In this document: positions 52,282-60,395 of the stretch, in pieces
Layout of the letters: every line of letters starts with the position of its first letter
How positions within the stretch are numbered: position 1 is the first letter of the stretch
Assembly (NCBI RefSeq): GCF_008373765.1
Contig: NZ_VUJW01000010.1
Coordinates: forward strand, 248,001-312,000
Source of the DNA: Nocardioides antri
Lineage (GTDB): Bacteria > Actinomycetota > Actinomycetes > Propionibacteriales > Nocardioidaceae
DNA: 64,000 nt
Direction: 5' to 3'
The notes under the pieces: generated by a model
Told to the model about the DNA's origin: nothing
The model's input: only the letters and a program-made list of their open reading frames with translations
Databases searched by the model: none
Made by a program: the position numbers and the translations under genes

Positions 52282-53114
52282 TGACCGTGGCCCCGCTGCC
52301 GCAGGCGATCGGCGTGTACGGCGGAGGCCGGATGGGCGCCGGGATCGCCCATGCGTTCGCCGTCGCAGGGGCCTCCGTGACGGTCGTCGAGAGCGACGAG
52401 GAGGCGGCGGTCGCGGCGCGGGACCGGGTCGCGAAGAGCCTGGGCCGAGCGGTCGAGAAGGGCGTGGCCGTGGTCGGCTCGGTGGAGGTCGTGACCGACC
52501 CCGACCGGCTCCGTCCGACGGGCCTGGTCGTCGAGGCGGTCCCGGAGCTGGTCGACCTCAAGCGCGAGGTGCTGGCCCGGATCGCCGCCGTAGCGCCGGA
52601 GGCGGTGGTCGGCACCAACACCAGCTCGCTGTCCATCGACCAGCTGGCGGACGCGCTGCCCGACCCCTCCCGCCTGGTGGGCCTCCACTTCTTCAACCCG
52701 GTCCCGGTCAGCGACCTGGTCGAGGTCGTCGTGGGCAGGCGGACGTCGCCGGCGCTCGTCGCCGATGCCCAGGCCTGGGTCGCGGCGCTCGGCAAGACCG
52801 CGATCACCGTGCGGGACTCACCGGGCTTCGCCAGCAGCCGCCTCGGGGTCGCGATCGCGCTGGAGGCGGTGCGGATGCTCGAGGAGGGCGTCGCGAGCGC
52901 AGCGGACATCGACACCGCGATGACGCTCGGCTACCGACACCCCGTCGGACCGCTGCGGACGACCGACATCGTCGGTCTCGACGTGAGACTGTCGATCGCC
53001 GAGCACCTCGAGCGCGAGCTCGGTCCGCGGTTCGCGCCGCCGGCCCTGCTGCGCGAGAAGGTCGCGGCCGGCGAGCTGGGCCGCAAGACCGGACAAGGGT
53101 TCTACTCGTGGTAA
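52281..53114 (+). CDS. paaH: 3-hydroxyacyl-CoA dehydrogenase PaaH
   Basis: A 277-residue NAD-dependent dehydrogenase with GVYGGGRMGAGIAH near the N terminus, catalytic LHFFNPVPVSDLVEVV (His about residue 135) and ending ELGRKTGQGFYSW. It oxidises 3-hydroxyadipyl-CoA in the last steps of the pathway. It is distinct from the paralogue at 42894. Confidence 0.9.
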   Translation: MTVAPLPQAIGVYGGGRMGAGIAHAFAVAGASVTVVESDEEAAVAARDRVAKSLGRAVEKGVAVVGSVEVVTDPDRLRPTGLVVEAVPELVDLKREVLARIAAVAPEAVVGTNTSSLSIDQLADALPDPSRLVGLHFFNPVPVSDLVEVVVGRRTSPALVADAQAWVAALGKTAITVRDSPGFASSRLGVAIALEAVRMLEEGVASAADIDTAMTLGYRHPVGPLRTTDIVGLDVRLSIAEHLERELGPRFAPPALLREKVAAGELGRKTGQGFYSW

Positions 53115-53133
53115 CCACCCTGCAGGAGGAACG

Positions 53134-53925
53134 ATGACCGACCAACCCGTGCTCGTCGACCGCGCCGACGCGGTCGCGACCGTCACCCTCAACCGACCCG
53201 ACCGCCGCAACGCGTTGACCGTCGAGGTCAAGGAGGCGCTGGTGACGGCGCTGGCGGGGATAGCCGAGGACACCGACGTCAGGGCCGTGGTGCTCACCGG
53301 CTCCGGGTCGGCGTTCTGCGTCGGGCAGGACCTCGGCGAGCACGCCGACGCGCTCGAGGAGGACCCGGCCACGGCGTTCGACACCGTCGTCCAGCACTAC
53401 ACGCCGATCGTCACCGCGCTCGCGACGATGCCGAAGCCGGTGGTCGCCGCGGTCAACGGCACCTGCGTCGGCGCCGGGCTCGGGTTCGCGCTCGCGTGCG
53501 ACCTGCGGGTGTTCGCCGCCGGTGCCACGCTCGGTACGGCGTTCACGGCGATCGGTCTCACCTGCGACTCCGGGCTGGCCAGCACCCTGCCGCGTGCGGT
53601 CGGCGAGGCCCGCGCCCGGGAGCTGGTGCTCCTGGGCCGCAACTTCACGCCGGAGGAGGCGGTGACATGGGGGATCGCCGGCCAGGTCGTCCCGGTCGAC
53701 GACGTGGCGGCGACCGCTGCGGAGACCGCCGCCCGGCTCGCCGCCGGCCCCACGCTCGCCTACGCCGAGTCGAAGCGGCTGCTGGCCGTCGGTCTCGACC
53801 GGAGCCTGGCCGACACCCTCGGCGAGGAGGCGGTGGCCCAGGCGCGCTGCGGCGCCAGCCAGGACCACGCCGGCGCCGTCACGGCCTTCCTCAACCGGGA
53901 GCGGCCGACGTTCGCCGGCGAGTAG
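53134..53925 (+). CDS. paaG: 2-(1,2-epoxy-1,2-dihydrophenyl)acetyl-CoA isomerase PaaG
   Basis: A 263-residue crotonase. The segment CDSGLASTLPRAVG (Asp about residue 148) is the PaaG-type signature; the second Glu of hydratases is absent, which distinguishes it from PaaF. It isomerises the epoxide to the oxepin-CoA. Ribosome site GGAGG eight bases upstream. Last gene of the paa operon. Confidence 0.85.
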   Translation: MTDQPVLVDRADAVATVTLNRPDRRNALTVEVKEALVTALAGIAEDTDVRAVVLTGSGSAFCVGQDLGEHADALEEDPATAFDTVVQHYTPIVTALATMPKPVVAAVNGTCVGAGLGFALACDLRVFAAGATLGTAFTAIGLTCDSGLASTLPRAVGEARARELVLLGRNFTPEEAVTWGIAGQVVPVDDVAATAAETAARLAAGPTLAYAESKRLLAVGLDRSLADTLGEEAVAQARCGASQDHAGAVTAFLNRERPTFAGE

Positions 53926-53929
53926 GACG

Positions 53930-54520
53930 TCAGTCGTTCTCGACCCGGAAGTCGGGCGCGCCGCCGACGCAGGTCGCGTGGACCTCGGTCTCGCGGTCGC
54001 CGTCCGTCGAGCGGAACCTCACCTCGAGCTCACGGCCGCTGTGGCGGGTGTTGGTGTCGATCTCGTAGCCGTCGGCGGGGCTCGCCCCGTCGAGCCGCAG
54101 GTCGTCCCCGGTGCAGGAGACCCGGACCACGCCGGCCTCGCCCTGCCAGGTGCTCGAACGGCTGACGGGCGCAGCCTCCGACGTCGCGTCGCCCGACGGC
54201 GGGGGAGGAGGGACGATCGTCTGCGGGGCGGTTGTGGCGACCGTCGGCGCGGTCGAGGGGCCGGCGCCGGGCGTGTCCTCGGACGGGCCGCCGGGCGGCG
54301 TCGTTCGGGGTGTGCGGGTGCTCCGGGGGTCCCGGGGCGTCCGGTCGTCCGAGGGGGCGGTCGTGGTCGCCGACGGTGTCAGTCCGTCGGGTGCCGGCTC
54401 GGCGAGGACCTCCTCGCCCGCGGAGTCGATCACCCACCACGTCACGAGCGCGACGACGGCGACGACGCCCGCCCAGGCGAGCCCCGCCGAGATCCACCAC
54501 GGTCTTCTCATCGGCCCCAT
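53930..54520 (-). CDS. Hypothetical membrane-anchored protein with proline/threonine-rich linker
   Basis: A 196-residue protein: one transmembrane anchor (residues about 12-32), a long Pro/Thr/Ser/Asp linker (about 40-118) and a small C-terminal globular part with two Cys residues (SCTGDDL and ATCVGG). It probably faces the outside. ATG 54511 is an alternative start. It diverges from the response regulator gene and may be its target. No family recognised. Confidence 0.6.
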   Translation of the reverse strand: MGPMRRPWWISAGLAWAGVVAVVALVTWWVIDSAGEEVLAEPAPDGLTPSATTTAPSDDRTPRDPRSTRTPRTTPPGGPSEDTPGAGPSTAPTVATTAPQTIVPPPPPSGDATSEAAPVSRSSTWQGEAGVVRVSCTGDDLRLDGASPADGYEIDTNTRHSGRELEVRFRSTDGDRETEVHATCVGGAPDFRVEND

Positions 54521-54567
54521 TGTCCCGTCTGCTCGCGAGCGCGGGGGCGTTCCCGTACCTTCGCAGC

Positions 54568-55263
54568 ATGGCGAGCGTGGTCGTGGTCGAGGACGATCCC
54601 GCGATCCGGCGCGGCCTCATCGGCGGGCTGACGGAGCGGGGGCACGCCGTCGCGTCGTACCCCTCCGGTCTTCCGGTCCTCGAGCACGTCGTCAAGGACT
54701 GCCCGGACGTCGTCGTGCTCGACCTCGGTCTCCCGGACGTCGACGGTCGCAAGCTGCTCGCGATGATCCGGGCGGTGTCGGACGTCCCGGTGGTCGTGGT
54801 GACCGCGCAGGACGACGACCAGTCGATCGTCGCCACCCTCGACCAGGGCGCCGACGACTACGTCGTGAAGCCGTTCGGGATCGAGCAGGTGGCGGCCCGG
54901 ATCCGTGCGGTGCTCCGGCGTACGGCGACCGGGCCCGGCTCCGGCCCGATCGAGGTCGGGGAGCTGGTGGTGGACCCGCGCTCGCGGACGGCGACCCTCG
55001 CCGGACGTGAGCTGGAGCTGGCCCGGCGGGAGTTCGACCTGCTGGTCGCGCTCGCGTCGCGCGCGGGCGAGGTGGTGACCAAGCGCGAGCTGCTGGCCGA
55101 GGTGTGGCAGCAGCCGTACGGCGGCGCCGACCGCACGCTCGACGTGCACCTGTCGTGGCTGCGGCGCAAGCTCGGCGAGTCGGCTGCGCACCCCCGCTAC
55201 CTGCACACGGTCCGCGGCGTCGGCGTCCGACTGGAGGCGCCGTCCGGGAGGCCCGCCGGATGA
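54568..55263 (+). CDS. OmpR-family response regulator
   Basis: A 231-residue regulator: receiver domain (residues 1-118; phospho-acceptor Asp52 in VVVLDLGLPD, Lys in VVKPFG) and winged-helix DNA-binding domain (about 135-225; RTLDVHLSWLRRKLGE). TACCTT ends six bases before the ATG. Its stop overlaps the sensor kinase gene by four bases (ATGA). Confidence 0.95.
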   Translation: MASVVVVEDDPAIRRGLIGGLTERGHAVASYPSGLPVLEHVVKDCPDVVVLDLGLPDVDGRKLLAMIRAVSDVPVVVVTAQDDDQSIVATLDQGADDYVVKPFGIEQVAARIRAVLRRTATGPGSGPIEVGELVVDPRSRTATLAGRELELARREFDLLVALASRAGEVVTKRELLAEVWQQPYGGADRTLDVHLSWLRRKLGESAAHPRYLHTVRGVGVRLEAPSGRPAG

Positions 55264-56537
55264 GGCGGCGGATCGGCTGGTTGGTCGCGGGCACGACATC
55301 AGCAGTGATCCTCGGGTTCGTGATCCCGCTGTGCCTGCTCGTGCAGACGCTCGCGCACGAGCGAGCCGTGAGCAGCGCCCAGGACGACGCCGACGACGTG
55401 GCGCTCGTGGTGTCCGGCCTCCACGGCGACCCCGGCCTCGCCGACGTCGTCCGCACGGCCACCGCCAGCACCGACGTCGAGACCAGTGTGGTGACGCCCC
55501 GGCGCAGGGTGCTCGGAGCTCAGGTCGAGGGCCTGGCGGCGGACCCCGACGTCGCCCGCGCCCGCGCGGGTGAGGCGTTCACCGTGGCCGACGACTCCGG
55601 GGTCACGATCCTCACGCCCGTCGTGACCGCCGACGGGACGTACGTCGTCCGCGCCCGCGTCGACGAGGACCAGCTGTCGGCGGGGGTGACCCGGGCGTGG
55701 CTGGCGATCGGTCTGCTCGGCCTGCTGCTGACCGTGCTGGCGATCGTGATCGCCGACCGGCTCGCCCGCCGCATCGCGACGCCGGTCACGGAGCTCGCCG
55801 AGGTCGCGCTGCGGCTGCGCGACGGCGAGCTCGACGCCCGTGCGGTGCCGACCGGTCCGCCGGAGACGGTGGAGCTGGCCGAGGCGTTCAACCAGCTGGC
55901 CGACCGGATCAGCGAGCTGCTCGTCGCCGAGCGCGCCGCCGTCGGCGACCTGTCGCACCGTCTCCGCACGCCGGTCACCGCGCTGCGGCTGGACGCCGAC
56001 GCGGTGGCGGACCCGGAGGTCGCCGACCGGCTCCAGTCGCACGTCGCGCAGCTCCAGCGCACGGTCGACGCGATCGTCCGCGACGCCCGGCGCCCGGTCC
56101 GCCACGCGATGCGCCCCGGCTGTGACGCCCGTGCCGTGGTGGCCGAGCGGATGGCGTTCTGGTCCGCGCTCGCCGAGGACCAGGAGCGCCCGGTCGAGGT
56201 GACCCTGCCGGACGGCCCGGCGCCGGTCCCGGTCGACGCGGCCGACCTGACCGACGTGCTCGACGTCCTCGTCGACAACGTGTTCGCCCACACCCCCGAC
56301 GACACGGCGCTCGCGGTCAGGCTGGCGGTGCCCGACGATCACGTCGTCATCGAGGTCGCCGACAACGGGCCGGGGATCGACGCCCGCCCGCCGGGCGAGC
56401 GCCCCGGGTCCACGGGCCTCGGCCTCCAGATCGCCCGGCGCACGGTCGCGTCGATCGGCGGCACCATCGACATCAGGTCCGGCGAGGGGACGACGGTCCT
56501 GCTGAGCCTCCCCAGCACCCAGCACGTGCCCGCCTGA
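55260..56537 (+). CDS. Two-component sensor histidine kinase
   Basis: A 425-residue HATPase kinase. Two transmembrane helices (about 7-29 and 143-162) flank an extracytoplasmic domain of about 110 residues; then a HAMP domain (about 163-215), phospho-acceptor His233 in LSHRLRTP, N-box VDNVFAHTP, G1 DNGPGI and G2 GSTGLGLQIARR. It pairs with the upstream regulator. The stimulus is unknown. It ends four bases before the convergent Asp/His-rich gene. Confidence 0.95.
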   Translation: MRRRIGWLVAGTTSAVILGFVIPLCLLVQTLAHERAVSSAQDDADDVALVVSGLHGDPGLADVVRTATASTDVETSVVTPRRRVLGAQVEGLAADPDVARARAGEAFTVADDSGVTILTPVVTADGTYVVRARVDEDQLSAGVTRAWLAIGLLGLLLTVLAIVIADRLARRIATPVTELAEVALRLRDGELDARAVPTGPPETVELAEAFNQLADRISELLVAERAAVGDLSHRLRTPVTALRLDADAVADPEVADRLQSHVAQLQRTVDAIVRDARRPVRHAMRPGCDARAVVAERMAFWSALAEDQERPVEVTLPDGPAPVPVDAADLTDVLDVLVDNVFAHTPDDTALAVRLAVPDDHVVIEVADNGPGIDARPPGERPGSTGLGLQIARRTVASIGGTIDIRSGEGTTVLLSLPSTQHVPA

Positions 56538-56541
56538 CTCC

Positions 56542-57114
56542 TCAGTCGTCGTCGCGGTCGTCGTCGTCCCGGTCGTCGTCGTCCCGGTCGTCGTCCCGGT
56601 CGTCGTCGTCATCGTCGTCGTCCCGGTCGTCGTCGTGGTCGTCATCGTGATCGTCGTCGTCCCGGTCGTCGTCGTGGTCGTCGTGATCATCGTCGTCGTC
56701 CCAGTCGTCGTGATCGTCGTCGTGATCGTCGTCGTGATCGTCGTCGTGGTCGTCCGGGTGGTCGACGTCGTCGTGGCGACCGTCCCCGCCGCCGTCCCCG
56801 CCGCCACCACCGTGGCCGTCACCGCCCGGGCTCCCCTCCGTGGTGCCGACCGAGGTGGACTGCAGCGGCGGCGCGGCCGGCGCGGCGACGTACTCCGTCA
56901 GGGTCCGCTCCTCGATCCGCAGGCACACCTTGGACCGCGGGACGGTGCCCTTGGGGCAGTCGGCCAGCTTCGTGACGGCGCGGGCCCGTCCGGGTTTCGT
57001 GGGTGCGGCCTCGGCTGTGCTGTCGGCGGGGGCGGTCGCGTCGTAGGCCACCACACCGGCGGTGCCGGACGCGGCCACGACGACTGCGGTGATCGCGAGT
57101 GTCGTGAGCTTCAT
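56542..57114 (-). CDS. Exported protein with a long Asp/His-rich repeat tail
   Basis: A 190-residue protein. The N-terminal signal/anchor (residues about 1-24) is followed by a short domain with two Cys (DCPKGTVPRSKVC, about 52-65) and, from about residue 113, a low-complexity tail of Asp with regularly spaced His and Arg (units such as DDHD and DDDRD). His-Asp tails of this kind bind divalent metals; the Cys pair could form a disulfide. Start chosen at ATG 57114 (in-frame GTG/ATG upstream lacks a signal). Length of the tail is expected to vary by slippage. Confidence 0.65.
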   Translation of the reverse strand: MKLTTLAITAVVVAASGTAGVVAYDATAPADSTAEAAPTKPGRARAVTKLADCPKGTVPRSKVCLRIEERTLTEYVAAPAAPPLQSTSVGTTEGSPGGDGHGGGGGDGGGDGRHDDVDHPDDHDDDHDDDHDDDHDDWDDDDDHDDHDDDRDDDDHDDDHDDDRDDDDDDDDRDDDRDDDDRDDDDRDDD

Positions 57115-57160
57115 GGCGGCAGCGTGGTCGCCCGATCGATAGGCGCACATCGCGGGACCC

Positions 57161-57176
57161 TCAAGGACACGTCAAG
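57161..57176. promoter_or_regulatory. Direct repeat, candidate response-regulator binding site
   Basis: TCAAG at 57161-57165 and again at 57172-57176 have an 11-base period (one helical turn), the arrangement bound by OmpR-family dimers. It lies in the 158-base gap between the divergent Asp/His-rich gene and the next gene; nothing else is seen in that gap except their ribosome sites. Confidence 0.35.
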
Positions 57177-57272
57177 AAGTCGCCCGGTGATGACGTGCTC
57201 TTAACGGAGCACTGAGGCCGGCCTAGGCTCGCCCGCCCGAGTCTCGTCGTACCCCGTCCGAGGAGGAGCGAC

Positions 57273-57719
57273 ATGACGTACGACGCGAGACAGCGTGACC
57301 GCTACCGGCTGGCCGTCACCGCCGTGACCGGGCTCGCCACCTGCGCGGTGGCCGCCGCGACCGGAGCCGCGACGGGGATGGCCGAGGCGAAGACCGCGCA
57401 GGAGCAGGCCGCGCAGGCGACCGGGCACCCGCCGGCGCAGGCAGCCGCGCGAGGGAAGCGCGTCATCATGAAGGAGCGACCGGTGCGGACGAAGGTCGTG
57501 ACCCGGGTCGTCCAGGTGACCGTCGGTGGCGGCGAGGCGACGCCGGTGTCATCGACCGGCACCAGCGGCTCGACCAGCACCAGCACCAGCAGCTCCGGCG
57601 GCTCGGGCAGCTCGGGCAGCTCGGGCGGGTCGGGCAACTCCGGGCCGGGCAGCAGCCAGTCCGGTCCGTCGCAGCCGCCCCCGCCGCCCCCTCCGCCGTC
57701 GCAGTCGTCGGGGTCGTGA
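57273..57719 (+). CDS. Exported Ser/Gly/Pro-rich protein heading the redox operon
   Basis: A 148-residue protein. An N-terminal hydrophobic segment (about 13-35, ATCAVAAATGAATG) is followed by a basic stretch with a predicted helix (KRVIMKERPVRTKVVTRVVQVTV, residues about 62-84), then a Ser/Gly/Thr low-complexity linker and a Pro run at the C terminus. No domain is recognised. AGGAGGAG upstream of the ATG. It ends one base before the ATG of the flavin transferase gene. Confidence 0.6.
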   Translation: MTYDARQRDRYRLAVTAVTGLATCAVAAATGAATGMAEAKTAQEQAAQATGHPPAQAAARGKRVIMKERPVRTKVVTRVVQVTVGGGEATPVSSTGTSGSTSTSTSSSGGSGSSGSSGGSGNSGPGSSQSGPSQPPPPPPPPSQSSGS

Positions 57720-57720
57720 C

Positions 57721-58632
57721 ATGGCGACCGGCATGGCGCGGTGGCGGGCGTGGAGCACCTACGTCCACCTGTACGTCGACGACGAGGCTCTCCTCCCACG
57801 GGCCGAGGTCCTGACCCGACAGCTGCTCGACGACGTCGATCGCACCTGCAGCCGGTTCCGCGAGGACTCGGACCTGTCCCGGCTCAATGCCGCGCCGGGT
57901 CGGTGGGTGGAGGTCGACCCGCTGCTCGTCGCGGCGACCCGGGTCGCGGTGGACGCGGCCCGGATCACCGACGGGCTGGTCGACCCGTGTGTAGGGCGGG
58001 CCCTGGTGAGCTGGGGGTACGACGTCGACCTCGACGTCCTCGTGCGCCGGTCCGGGGTCGCCGTACCCGATGTCGCGGCGCCGCTGCCCGACTGGCGCGA
58101 GATCCGGTGGGACGACGGCGCACTGCTGGTCCCGCAGGACTGCCTGCTCGACCTGGGCGCGACCGCGAAGGCCTGGGCTGCCGACCTGGTCGCCGAGACC
58201 CTGGCCGACGAGCTCGGCTGCGGGGTCCTCGTCAGCCTCGGCGGCGACGTGCGGGTCGCGGGGCGCGCGACCTCGGCATGGCCGCTGCGGGTCACCGAGA
58301 CCGAGCACAGCGGCCACGGCCAGGCCGTCGGCCTGAGCAGCGGCGGGATGGCGACGTCGACGATCCTGGCCCGGCGGTGGCGCACCGACGGCGGCTGGGC
58401 CCACCACCTGATCGACCCGCGCACGGGTGCCCCCGTCACCGGGGCGGTGCGCACGGCCACCACGCTCGGGGAGGCCGCGGTCGGCGCGAACGTCGCGTCG
58501 ACCGCGGCCCTCGTCCTCGGCGCCGAGGCAGCGGGATGGCTCGCTGATCGCGGCGTGCACGCGCGCCTGGTGCTGGCGGACGGCTCGGTCCGGACGGTCG
58601 GCGAGTGGCCGGCGGAGGTGGAGGCGGCATGA
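57721..58632 (+). CDS. FAD:protein FMN transferase (ApbE family)
   Basis: A 303-residue ApbE-fold enzyme which attaches FMN to a Thr/Ser of a target protein. Conserved motifs: SRFREDSDLSRLNA (about 42-55), DLGATAKAWAADLV (Gly/Lys, about 148-161), SLGGDVRV and HHLIDPRTGAPV with catalytic Asp/His-Thr. No signal peptide or lipobox is seen, so as read it acts in the cytosol. The stop overlaps the next gene (ATGA). Confidence 0.9.
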   Translation: MATGMARWRAWSTYVHLYVDDEALLPRAEVLTRQLLDDVDRTCSRFREDSDLSRLNAAPGRWVEVDPLLVAATRVAVDAARITDGLVDPCVGRALVSWGYDVDLDVLVRRSGVAVPDVAAPLPDWREIRWDDGALLVPQDCLLDLGATAKAWAADLVAETLADELGCGVLVSLGGDVRVAGRATSAWPLRVTETEHSGHGQAVGLSSGGMATSTILARRWRTDGGWAHHLIDPRTGAPVTGAVRTATTLGEAAVGANVASTAALVLGAEAAGWLADRGVHARLVLADGSVRTVGEWPAEVEAA

Positions 58633-59177
58633 GCGACGCGATGCTGTGGTTCCTCAACCGGGGAACGGGGATGGCGCTGCTCGCCGTCCTCACCATCAGC
58701 GTGTGCCTGGGCGTCCTGGCCACTCGGGGCCGCGCCGGGTCGCAGGTGCCGGCCTTCGTCACCCGCGCGCTGCACCGCAACCTCAGCCTGTTCGGAATGG
58801 CCCTGCTGGCCGGGCACATCGTGACCGCCGTGCTCGACGAGTTCGTCGACATCCGGTGGTGGATCGCGTTCGTGCCGTACGGCTCCGGCTACGAGCCGCT
58901 CTGGGTGGCGGCCGGCACCGTGGCGACCGATCTCTTCCTCGCCGTCGTGGTGACGACGATGGTCCGGGCACGACTTGGCCTCAGCCGCTGGCACCGCGTG
59001 CACCAGCTCGCCCACTTGGCGTGGGCGCTGGGGCTCGTGCACGGCCTCGCGATCGGCACCGACCGGCGCGAGCCGTGGGCCGTCGGCTGCTACCTCGTCG
59101 CAGTCGCGCTGGTGGCCGTCGCCGTCCTGGCGCGGGTCGGGTCGCCCCAGCCCGTGCGGCAGGGGGAGCCGGCATGA
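58629..59177 (+). CDS. Ferric-reductase-like transmembrane (haem b) protein
   Basis: A 182-residue integral membrane protein with about five helices (roughly 10-30, 50-68, 85-110, 128-145 and 153-172). Paired His in different helices (HRNLSLFGMALLAGHIV and HRVHQLAHLAWALGLVHG) could bind haem b in the ferric reductase/YedZ manner. No FAD or NAD domain is fused. Overlaps both neighbours by four bases. Confidence 0.8.
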   Translation: MSDAMLWFLNRGTGMALLAVLTISVCLGVLATRGRAGSQVPAFVTRALHRNLSLFGMALLAGHIVTAVLDEFVDIRWWIAFVPYGSGYEPLWVAAGTVATDLFLAVVVTTMVRARLGLSRWHRVHQLAHLAWALGLVHGLAIGTDRREPWAVGCYLVAVALVAVAVLARVGSPQPVRQGEPA

Positions 59178-60394
59178 GCACCGACACGCTGCGCACCGCG
59201 GAGGTCACCGTCGTGCGGGGTCCCCGCCTGCTCTCCGCGATCGGCGGCGGTCCCTCCCTCGCCGCGCACCGGGCCCTCCACGGGTCCCCGGGCCGGACCC
59301 GGCTCGCGACGTTGCTCGCCGACCTCGAGCGGATCGACCTGCGCGGCCGCGGCGGTGCGGGCTTCCCGTTCGCCCGCAAGCTGGCGTCCACCGCCCAGGC
59401 GCGCGGCCGAGCGACGGTCGTGGTCAACGTCAGCGAGGGCGAGCCGCCCAGCTCGAAGGACGCGGCGCTCGCGACGACGGCGCCACACCTGATCCTCGAC
59501 GGCGCCATGATCGCGGCCGAAGCCCTCAAGACGCGCCGGATCCACCTGGTCGTGCCCGACAACGAGCGCGCCGTACGAGACGCGATGGCCACCGCCGTCG
59601 CCGAGCGCGCGGGGGAGCGCGTCTCGTGGGCGGTCCACCGGGCCGACGACGTGTTCGTCGCCGGCCAGGCCAGTGCTGTGGTCGAGCTGATGTCGGGACG
59701 GCCCAACCGGCCGGTCACCACCTGGCAGCCGGCCGCCGTGCGGGGCTACCAGGGACGCCCGACCCTGCTGTCCAACGCCGAGACCTACGCCCAGCTGGCC
59801 CTGCTGACGCTCCACGGCCCGGACGCCTACGTCGCCCACGGCACCGCGGCCGAGCCCGGGACGACCCTCCTGACCGTCCACGACGGCGGCGGGCGCCGGG
59901 TGGTCGAGGTCGAGCTCGCCAGCCCGTGGTACGACGTGCTCGCGCTCGAGGACCTCGGCCGGCCGGTGCTGCTCGGGGGCTACCACGGCACCTGGGCCGC
60001 GGCCGGCGAGCTGCGCGCCCTCACCGTGTCCCGGGTCGGCCTTGCCGCTGCCGGGCTCACCCTCGGCGCGGGCGTGGTGCTCGTGCCCGACTGCTGCCCG
60101 CTGACCTTCGCGAGCGCCGTGGCGTCGTACCTCGCCGGCGAGAGCGCCGGCCGCTGCGGGCCGTGCTTCAACGGCCTGCCGGCGCTGGCGGCCGCGCTGG
60201 AGCGGGTGGTCGCCGGGCGCGGCGGGATCGCGGAAGCCGAGCGACTGTGCGCCCTGGTGGAGCGCCGGGGCGCCTGCGCCCACCCGGACGGCACGGCCCG
60301 CATGGTCCGCTCCGCGCTCGAGCGGTTCCCCGACGAGGTGGACCGGCACGCACGCGGCGGGTGCTCCTACCCGCGCGACGGACGGGGAGGCTGA
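59174..60394 (+). CDS. NuoF-like NADH/FMN/iron-sulfur protein
   Basis: A 406-residue protein homologous to the F subunit of complex I. FMN-binding RGRGGAGFPFARKL (about 58-70) and NAD-region VSEGEPPSSKD (about 90-100) are present, then an SLBB-like region (about 215-300) and an Fe-S region ESAGRCGPCFNGL (about 325) with a last Cys near 365 (RGACAHPDG). Compared with NuoF, the first cluster Cys is Ala. It probably oxidises NADH and passes electrons to the following ferredoxin. Confidence 0.8.
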   Translation: MSTDTLRTAEVTVVRGPRLLSAIGGGPSLAAHRALHGSPGRTRLATLLADLERIDLRGRGGAGFPFARKLASTAQARGRATVVVNVSEGEPPSSKDAALATTAPHLILDGAMIAAEALKTRRIHLVVPDNERAVRDAMATAVAERAGERVSWAVHRADDVFVAGQASAVVELMSGRPNRPVTTWQPAAVRGYQGRPTLLSNAETYAQLALLTLHGPDAYVAHGTAAEPGTTLLTVHDGGGRRVVEVELASPWYDVLALEDLGRPVLLGGYHGTWAAAGELRALTVSRVGLAAAGLTLGAGVVLVPDCCPLTFASAVASYLAGESAGRCGPCFNGLPALAAALERVVAGRGGIAEAERLCALVERRGACAHPDGTARMVRSALERFPDEVDRHARGGCSYPRDGRGG

Positions 60395-60395
60395 G

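Noticed and set aside
53930-54520. The Pro/Thr-rich protein as a mucin-like cell wall repeat protein
   Set aside because: The linker is not a regular repeat and only one short domain follows; no sortase motif is seen.
56545-56780. The GTC-rich repeat array as a possible CRISPR or satellite
   Set aside because: Units are 3-15 bases without spacers, and they are translated in frame.
56635-57204. Val/Ile-rich frame on the plus strand, which could look like membrane segments
   Set aside because: It is the reverse complement of the Asp repeat (GTC array) and has no start context; real coding is on the minus strand.
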